Shown one piece after another: positions 7,141 to 13,248 of a DNA stretch of 13,248 bases. Positions within the stretch are counted from its first letter, which is position 1. Each line of letters starts with the position of its first letter. Made by a program: the position numbers and the translations under genes. The stretch covers positions 1 through 13,248 of the forward strand of contig MJGA01000142.1 in the NCBI GenBank assembly GCA_001910725.1, read 5' to 3'. Below the pieces are notes generated by a model. The model searched no databases and was not told the origin of the DNA. It worked only from the letters and a program-made list of their open reading frames with translations. Source of the stretch: Phanerodontia chrysosporium (lineage: Eukaryota; Basidiomycota; Agaricomycetes; Polyporales; Phanerochaetaceae).

Positions 7141-7730
7141 TCAATGACTGTCGGCGAACGTTACCGAAGGTTGGACACGGGGAGGTGGTGGTATGAGCGG
7201 CAGAGGTCCAAGGCCAGATGGATTTTCGATGTACTCCCAGTACATGTGGTGTTCTTCCTGGTAGCGGGCCGCGAGATCTGGAAGGAGTGTAACGTAGCAG
7301 CGCCGAATGGTGAGGTAGAACCCGATGGTCTTCTCGAGCACATTGGCGAAAACGGTGAAGGTGACATGACGACGCCACAGCGCGTGGACTTGGATGATCT
7401 GGCCAACACCCAAGCGGTAGTTCTCGTTGTAGGTATCCCCGAACCGTGCCAGAGGGAGATGAAGTCGCCGACCTTGAGCAATCCGTCATCGGGGTCGCAA
7501 AGAGATGCGAAGTGATTCTCTTGCTGCTCTGGCAGTGAGCGATGCGGAGACGGCGGAAACCAGTTCCGCGACGGAACTTGACATCTTCTGACTTTCGCGC
7601 CATTGGACGGGAGTGTGTCGATGCGTGTAAGGACAGCTGCATGTTCTCTGGCATTGGCACTGGTGATACCTTCGCTTACAGACGGCCACCAGTCGATGTC
7701 ATGTCTGGGAGCTATCGGCAGGTGTGTCAT
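7141..7730 (-). CDS. Hypothetical protein of unknown family (frame-disrupted)
   Basis: I do not recognise the family. The last 90 codons (7413 down to the TGA at 7143-7141) form one coding-like frame with GVGQIIQVHALWRRHVTF, FANVLEKTIGFYLTI, a Tyr/Trp-rich region (MYWEYIENPSG) and a Pro-rich end (PLIPPPP). Upstream in other frames lie VGDFISLWHG (about 7470-7440) and KFRRGTGFRRLRIAHCQ (about 7585-7535). They join smoothly if one base is missing in a four-C run (7491-7494) and one near 7437-7441. The start is uncertain: ATG at 7730 (MTHLPIAPRHDIDWW) needs another frame change, and ATG at 7603 (MARKSEDVKF) does not. The beta-rich GDF...GQI...V pattern is loosely like a BAH domain, but this is weak. 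Length would be 150-200 residues. Confidence 0.55.
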
Positions 7731-8019
7731 GATTTGGGTTGTGATTAACAAGGAGCGACAAGTGGAGCGCAGCTTTCCGATAAAAAAAATGGAGGCGATG
7801 GGCAGTGTTGACGAAGGGTAGTGGAAAGATATATGAAAGGGCAGATGGAGCCCATCAAGGTCGCATTGATGACATGGCATCGCGACCCTAAGCGACCGGA
7901 GGTGACCTACGCTAAACAAACTACGTACCAGGAAAGGCAAAGCCTAATGGCACGATTCCACTAGTGGGCGGAGTCTGAACTTTGCTAGAAATAACACGTG
8001 TGCACTGATTTCTATGGGC
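7731..8019. other. Upstream flank of the minus-strand gene at 7141-7730
   Basis: The open frame continues upstream to 7940 on the minus strand, but it is hydrophobic, low in charged residues and unlike the downstream coding part. I see it as the 5' flank rather than coding DNA. Confidence 0.4.
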
Positions 8020-8340
8020 CTAGCGGTGACATAAACAGCTGTGTTCTAAGCTTGAGAGCGTTTCAACAGGCGTAAAGCTGGACATGGCAAAATCGGGGAA
8101 CTTGGCAGCAGAATGGGCAGTATTCCAGTCTACCCTGCCCTTGTGACATTGCCATGATGGCAATGAAATTAAATTGGAACAGAATCTGCCATAAATATCA
8201 TTGATTGGCTGGGGATTAACAGTAGAGTGATGAAGGTAGTCGATGAGCGGCCGCACCGCTAGAGTGGTGCCACTGGCGTCCACCCGCACGGCAGCCCACT
8301 TCAGCGCCTCTGCCCAGCCAGCACCCACAGGACCGTGCAC
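8020..8340 (-). CDS. Doubtful open frame, 106 codons
   Basis: The upper half (8340 to about 8215) reads AEALKWAAVRVDASG and RPLIDYLHHSTVNPQP, which has protein-like composition. The lower half does not. No matching intron signals, promoter or family are recognised. It lies just 3' of the SUMO-interacting-motif gene and ends with no clear features. It may be a gene remnant or chance. Confidence 0.2.
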   Translation of the reverse strand: MHGPVGAGWAEALKWAAVRVDASGTTLAVRPLIDYLHHSTVNPQPINDIYGRFCSNLISLPSWQCHKGRVDWNTAHSAAKFPDFAMSSFTPVETLSSLEHSCLCHR

Positions 8341-8351
8341 ACGCGTCGTGG

Positions 8352-8370
8352 TGGTCGCCCTTGGCGACCA
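8352..8370. repeat. Quasi-palindrome TGGTCGCC-CTT-GGCGACCA
   Basis: Perfect 8-bp arms around a 3-bp centre. Related copies lie at 9539-9557, 9595-9613, 9743-9760, 11492-11510 and 12629-12647. This copy lies about 75 bp beyond the stop of the gene at 8446-9383. Confidence 0.75.
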
Positions 8371-8445
8371 TTGCCGAGCAGCGATTTATTCATGACAATG
8401 CAGCCGATACAAAAGCCATTTGATGTATATCGATACAAAGGTAGT

Positions 8446-9383
8446 TTACGCTGCGATATCACAATCGTCGTTAGCAGCGAGAATCTGAAGGGCAGCAACG
8501 AAGGTCTCGTTGTCAGCAAAGGCCTGGTATCCCATGCCTCCATGCAGTCCGCCAGCTCCGGAGGTCATGACGTTCCACAAGTGCAGAAGCCCAACAAAGG
8601 GCAGGCTCTCCGTGTTGTGCATACAGTTCGACTGGATACATTGTTATTAGTGTGACCTTGCTGAGAAATAAGCAGCATCTGCATACAATGAATCTCCGCG
8701 CAGCGATCCAACCGTTGCTCCACGGCCGTCGGAGATCAACTCCAAGATGACCTTGCGCGGGCGATCGGCCAAGTAACGCTCCTCGAGCGACGGACGGCGA
8801 CGCTGGGTCTTCATCGTCACCCAGCAGAGTGAGGTCTATGACGAGGCGATCCGTGCGGTCGGAGTGCTGCACTCCACCCTCGTCGACATTGTCGTCGCTA
8901 GACAGCGTCAGGTCAACGACTTCTGTCTCTCGTCCTCGCTCCTCGTCCTCGTCTGTCCTCGTCGTCGTCCTCGTCGTCCTCGTCGTCGGAGGAAGCATGC
9001 GTGGAAGGCTCGTGACTGATGAGCTCCTCTGTGGACATCTGAGTCAGAGTCGCTCCCACGTCCGTCATCGGATCCTCTCCCCATGGAGTTTTTTTCCTGA
9101 ACTGCAACTTGTACACCCAGTCACAGGCAGCGAGCAACTCGCCAGAAGGAGACCCATTCCTTGTGCTCATCAGCCTAGCGACCTCCTGAGCATCCGGGTC
9201 TCCGCTGTGCGCCGCAATCACATCGCGCTACAAACGCAGATCAGCAATGGTCATAGAAAAGCAGCTGCATCGTACAATTCTCTTCAAGAGCACGTTATAA
9301 TGAACATATCTGATTCTCTCTCGCGTCAGGAGGTTCTTGAGCTGAGATTTGAATGTAGCAGGGGCCGTGGGTTGCGAAGCCAT
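8446..9383 (-). CDS. Protein with two SUMO-interacting motifs (three exons, frame-disrupted)
   Basis: Unknown family, about 277 residues; probably binds SUMO or SUMO-modified proteins, hence nuclear. Exon 1 (9383-9276) codes MASQPTAPATFKSQL... Intron 9228-9275 (GTACGA donor, CTGAT branch, TTGTAG acceptor; 48 nt) leads in phase 0 to exon 2 with RDVIAAHSGDPDAQEVARLM. A poly-Asp/Glu run (about 8990-8950) follows, then EVVDLTLSSDD (SIM core 8920-8903) and LVIDLTLLGDDED (core 8842-8825). Both motifs are hydrophobic beta strands next to acidic residues, the standard SIM form. Intron 8632-8686 (GTATGC donor, ACTAATAAC branch, TCCAG; 55 nt) precedes the last exon, with LPFVGLLHLWNVM and a Gly-rich GAGGLHGGMGY, ending at TAA 8448-8446. 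The frame changes in the acidic repeat (8950-8960) and near 8815-8825, where EERYLADRPRKVILELI looks coding. The part just before the last intron is uncertain. Confidence 0.62.
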
Positions 9384-9538
9384 GACGAGCTCACAGAGTC
9401 CGGCAGGTATCCCCAATGCTTTATATGTTCCTCCAATTTGAATATGGCGCGATCAACGTTCATTCCATTGTCTACTGCGTCAACGTTATCAGATGTCACT
9501 GCAAGTTGCCGGACTGAGTACCATCAGAGGCACGGAGG

Positions 9539-9613
9539 TGGTCGCCATCGGCAGCCGTCACGACAGTGACGTACCCATGCAGGCCCAGTCCGCGCGGTCG
9601 CCTCTGGCGACCA
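9539..9613. repeat. Two quasi-palindromes, TGGTCGCC-NNN-GGCGACCA family
   Basis: Copy one, TGGTCGCC-ATC-GGCAGCCG, is at 9539-9557. Copy two, CGGTCGCC-TCT-GGCGACCA, is at 9595-9613, with a perfect 7-bp inner arm. With the copy at 8352-8370 they bracket the SIM-containing gene. Confidence 0.6.
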
Positions 9614-9742
9614 CTGCAGTGCTCGGCGCCCGCGGCTGCTGGCTAAGCGATGTGTCCTATGCCCCGGCTCGGTGCCCAGTGCTCTGGTGAGGCACGCATC
9701 ACCGCACTAATGAGATGCTCGCAGCACGTCCCTGCGCCTCAG

Positions 9743-9760
9743 TGGTCACCAATGGCGTGC
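9743..9760. repeat. Degenerate quasi-palindrome copy
   Basis: TGGTCACC-AAT-GGCGTGC keeps the arm order and 3-bp centre of the better copies, with several changes. It is the weakest member of the set. Confidence 0.35.
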
Positions 9761-9862
9761 AAGGCCTGGTGATCTTATTTGCACGGATGAACCAGTAGGA
9801 TATAGGAGTAACCAAGATGTCTCATCAAAATCAGGGATTTTTTTTTCGTTTGACTAAATCCC

Positions 9863-12800
9863 ATGAAGCAGATCAACGATGATGGTGGTGCGAGCATCGT
9901 ACCCTTATATATGACCACAGACCTGTCGGTTGTGCTTCCCTTCCCACCTTCACGAGAGAGCCCGGCGTACCTCAGCAAAATGGGTGCAAGCTGGCGCAAG
10001 GTGCTCACGTACGCCCCTCTAGTTTGGACCATGGAGCAGTGGCAGGCAGCCACGGGTATCCAGCGTCCCATCTGGGACGACCATCCCCAACCAGACCTAA
10101 TGCCAGTGGTAACTTTGAAGGAACGGAAAAGCATGCAGAACTTCATCGCACGGTTATCCAGCTACAAAGGCAAGGCCCGCGAAAGATTTTGTCAAGGCAG
10201 TCATGCAGCGTGCACAGCTCAGGACAAGGAGGCTGTACGTCTCATCGAAGTATGGTTCAAACTTGTCCGATGTCGCGTCGAGTGGCAAGTCACGGACAGA
10301 GCAAACGCTCTCTTCGAGGAGCTTGGAATCGACTACCCAAACTTGATGCGCAAACTGAACACCATGGACACGAATACAAGCGTACGTACTTTAATACTTG
10401 AGTGTTTACCTTGTCTGACCAAAGCACCAGAGAATTTCTGCGGACTTTATCGCAAAGACCCACAGTGCCCACATTGTTGCCCACCTTCTTGATCCTGACA
10501 TCAGCCTCATGTTCCACGAAGAGGCCGAGCATCTCCGAGTTTGGGTCAGCACACTGTACTCAGTCATAATCAGCAAGGACAAGTCGGCCATGAAGCGGAG
10601 TTTGGACAGGATGCGTAGTCTTGAACAGAAAGTCGAGACCGCGAGGCATAGTGCGGACTTCCATCATGCTATCAGTGCATAAGTTTCTCACTGTATATCA
10701 CAGAATTGGATACTCTCACAAAGGGGATGAGTGCGGGAGCCATTCAGGAGATTCGCACGATCACCAAGCACGCGCCAAAACTCCTACAACTCCGCGGGCT
10801 TGTGGCACTTGAAGAAAACATCCGCAAGAACTCGGAGTTGACAGAGTATCTTCGAAAGATACAGTCAGCACTCCACACAGAAAACGGCACAAGTACGCAA
10901 CATGAATTCTAGGGGATTTCCTGACTGAGTTTCTATACAGAGATCAACAAAGACCTTGGTCTTCAGATATTTCAGCTGACGGACCCGGCTTTGAAGTCCG
11001 CGATCGATGGCGACATTGCTTCAGCGCTTGATGGCATGGATGAGGACTCTCAGCCTACTCGTGTCTTCGATGCTGACCAGAACAACGGCGAATTGGTCTG
11101 GGATCTGGCGGCGGTGTCGGAGTTGAATCAGATGTCGCCAGGTGATATGTTCAAGGACCTCGGAATTCCGAGTGATGGACTTCCGACGCTGGTGAAGCAT
11201 CTCATCCGTACGGGGAGTTCAGCGAGGCGAACAAAGCTGACTGGCCAGAGGACGAAAAAGTCCCTGCGAGCTCAAGTACCACCAAGTCGTTGGCCTCTAC
11301 GGCTTTCAGAACAAATGTTCAAGAAGGATGCAATGTTGCTTCTCGACGAGGTCGGTGTCGGGAAAACACTGCAGATTATCAGTCTTATTGCATATCGCAT
11401 TTGGGCGATTGAACATAAGAAACTGCAGAAGACTTACCCGGGAATGTTCAGTGAGTTACATCTCCCACTCTATCTTTGTTGCCGCATGTCGTGGTCGCCA
11501 CCAGCAACCACAACTCCGCAGAGCCAACCAGCAATGACAAACGGCTAACAGCCTTACAGAGGAAGCCACACGGAGTTGGACGAGTCACGGCCCACGATTA
11601 TCGTGGTGCCGCCTTCTCTACTCAACCAATGGCGGGAAGAGCTTGTCCGCTGGCTACAACCAGGGAGCGCAGACATTTTCGTCTACAGCGGCAAGTACGA
11701 GACGGAGAATCGGGGTGCGTTCTGGAACTCGATCTGGCAAGCGAGCAAGATGGAGCCGTACAGAAAAGTGATTCTTACTACGCGCACGGTGCGTGCAACT
11801 GCATTCCGGCCTTTGCCCCCAGATGATCATTCTTGCTAGGCGCTATGGTCCGACGCTGAAGTCGCGATTACCGGCATCGGCACTATCTCATCAAGTGCCA
11901 AAGTGAAGAACACCTTGTATCAGATCACCCCTGGCGTGTTTGTTATCGACGAGGTGCACGAAGTGCGGAACTTTGGACCGCGCCTCGATGCTCTGGTCCA
12001 TTTTGTGGAGAAATCGGAGCTCACCATACTGCTTCCGCGACGCCCATCGTTACCAACTACCTAGTAAGACGGCTCTGCTATTACAAAACTTTGCTTACTA
12101 CCAACTGTCTTTCAGAACGCATTGACCCTCGCGAAGCTTACGAAGCAGGGTCACCATGTCACGGACTCGTTGAAGAATTCCTGGGCAGCGCGCCTTCGTA
12201 AGGCGAAGAGGCAAGACAAGGATAGCGGCAGCGCAGATGCGGAATTCGACCGTGCAAAGGCTCAGCGTGGTGAGTTTGCAGAGGATGCATCTCATCTTCG
12301 TGTCGTATCGCAGGAACTATGCGGAACGATGCAGCAATGGTTTGTGGGGAGGGCCCTGCGAAGGACGATCTACAGCAAAGACAATGAAGGTCGCCCTGTT
12401 TGGGGTGCACCGGAGCCAATCTCCGTTGACCTGTACCTCAAGCTCCACGAACACGAGTCGGAGGCCCTGTCCACAATGATGACGGATGAGGACGTCGATG
12501 TTGATAACCCCCGGGACTCTGTCACCAATGTGCGTGCTCTTGTTTCCATGATTTGTGTCTGTGTGCACAGTGGCTGTTTTTGGTGACCGCGGGAGCGGGA
12601 GGGGCGTTACCCGCAAAGCGCCGCAAAGTGGTCGCCAGTGGCGGTCATTCGGGTGCCATCTCACAGACTCTTACTTTTAGCGCTTTTACCTGCTCTGTCG
12701 CAAGGCGCTCGACCATGTAAAGTTCCTAAAGAACCGACATTGGGAGGGCCCAAGAACGCTGCATGAGTGGAATGACATGCCGTCTACCAAGTTGCAAGCA

Positions 12801-13248
12801 GTCGTAAAGATTCTCAAGCATCACTTCCGGAAATCCCAACTTCCACCTCTAGTGAACAAGTGCCCTGATGGATACCGTCTGGTGAACTGCGACCCAGAGG
12901 ACGATGAGTGGAGAGCATGGACTAACGACCTAGTTGCTGGAGGCCATATGAGCAACCTCCACCTTACGATCCACGAGGATCGTTGACGAGTACGACAAGT
13001 ATCTGAAGCATACGTCCTCTGGAGCCTCAAAAGCTGATATTCCGGTCTCCCCGGAATTGCGTTTTTGGCTTGACCAGGCCCGCACGGTCGATAAGGCGGT
13101 CTTGTACGAACCCTTCACCTCGCACCACCCAATTGTGAAGAAGGTAAGCTAGTGACCGCTCATATAAGGTTATCCACCTTGTCTAACCAGCGTTTCTTAG
13201 GTGTTTGACCTAGAGGGCATCAAATACCTCTTTATCTCTGGTAAGGTT
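9863..13248 (+). CDS. SNF2-family DNA-dependent ATPase (partial at the 3' end; nine exons visible)
   Basis: Chromatin-remodelling or repair type SNF2 motor, running off the window. The first ATG is 9863; ATG 9911 (MTTDLSVV) is also possible. Introns: 10382-10430, 10651-10703, 10893-10940, 11451-11561, 11789-11839, 12064-12115, 12530-12680 and 13144-13200, most with CTRAC/CTRAY branch sites. The N-terminal 450 residues are unrecognised and mostly helical. The ATPase follows: ELKYHQVVGLYGF (Q-motif-like), motif I DEVGVGKT (11345-11368), Ia IIVVPPSLLNQW (about 11591-11626), II DEVH (11948-11959), III SATP (12034-12045). RFYLLCRKALDHV opens exon 8, and VFDLEGIKYLFISGK at the window end is the start of the C-terminal helicase lobe. 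Single-base losses are needed at GGGG 11212-11215, AAAAA/CCC 11255-11264, AAA 11313-11315 and near 12027-12031, plus one extra base near 12976. All catalytic motifs remain, so sequence error is more likely than decay. Confidence 0.9.
11492..11510. repeat. Quasi-palindrome copy inside an SNF2 intron
   Basis: TGGTCGCC-ACC-AGCAACCA lies in the 111-nt intron 11451-11561, about twice the usual length here. The left arm is perfect and the right arm diverged. Confidence 0.45.
12629..12647. repeat. Quasi-palindrome copy inside an SNF2 intron
   Basis: TGGTCGCC-AGT-GGCGGTCA lies in the 151-nt intron 12530-12680, the longest in the gene. Two mismatches in the right arm. The rest of this intron is GC-rich, unlike the other introns. 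Confidence 0.55.

Larger units (their letters stand above)
9384..9862. other. Divergent intergenic region between the SIM gene and the SNF2 gene
   Basis: It separates two divergent genes, so it should hold both promoters. It contains three copies of the TGGTCGCC quasi-palindrome, a GC-rich stretch (9575-9690) and, at the SNF2 side, GGGATTT (9834-9840) and AAATCCC (9856-9862) as 7-bp inverted arms around a T-rich loop. No gene seen. Confidence 0.45.

Noticed and set aside
8829..9569. 246-codon plus-strand frame over the SIM gene
   Set aside because: Rich in Ser/Val/Arg from the antisense of the Asp/Glu repeat; the minus strand has exons, two introns and SIM motifs.
12254..12315. Possible extra SNF2 intron at about 12271-12314 (GTGAGT ... 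CGCAG)
   Set aside because: Donor and acceptor look good, but splicing it (44 nt) would shift the frame, while reading through keeps the frame into LCGTMQQWFVGRALRR. Left open only as an alternative.
1..13248. Transposase, reverse transcriptase, CRISPR or long terminal repeats
   Set aside because: I looked for catalytic motifs, spacer arrays and long direct or inverted repeats and saw none; only the short palindrome family might hint at a mobile element.

Overview
The window looks like nuclear DNA of a filamentous basidiomycete, probably an agaricomycete. Introns are short (about 48-63 nt) with GTRNGN donors and CTAAC/CTGAT-type branch sites. Coding DNA is GC-rich and spacers AT-rich, starts sit in a CACCATG-like context, and an internal Zn2Cys6 cluster and a multi-exon SNF2 gene are present. 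I cannot name a species from sequence alone.

Left part (1-6430, + strand): four successive genes (184-1184, 1626-2327, 2743-3558, 5477-6363) form a diverged tandem family. They share a promoter (CCCCAA, then CAGGGGT, then ATATTTA exactly 19 bp further on), a first intron right after codon 10-12 in phase 1, and T/G-rich 3' flanks in three of four. They encode a charged coiled coil, a helical C-terminal segment in genes 2-4 with an IERLT-like start, and, in the same three, a short basic tail. Genes 1 and 4 also carry a full Zn2Cys6 cluster in the middle of the protein; genes 2 and 3 lack it. A 1.7-kb gene-free stretch between genes 3 and 4 holds a cluster of CGGAGTT boxes, including a perfect CGG-N11-CCG palindrome.

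Right part (6430-13248): a minus-strand gene of unknown family (7141-7730), a minus-strand three-exon gene with two textbook SUMO-interacting motifs (8446-9383), and the first nine exons of a + strand SNF2-family ATPase that runs off the window end (9863-13248). A short quasi-palindrome, TGGTCGCC-NNN-GGCGACCA, recurs around and inside the last two genes, twice within SNF2 introns.

Nearly every gene needs single-base frame corrections. Several lie in homopolymers and most are one-base losses. The promoter spacing and an intron boundary of gene 4 each independently suggest a missing G. Uncorrected assembly indels therefore look at least as likely as mass pseudogenisation, so I annotate these as genes and state where the frame moves. 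How the genes cooperate is not visible; the common theme is nuclear/chromatin function (Zn cluster, basic tails, SUMO-interacting motifs, SNF2 motor).
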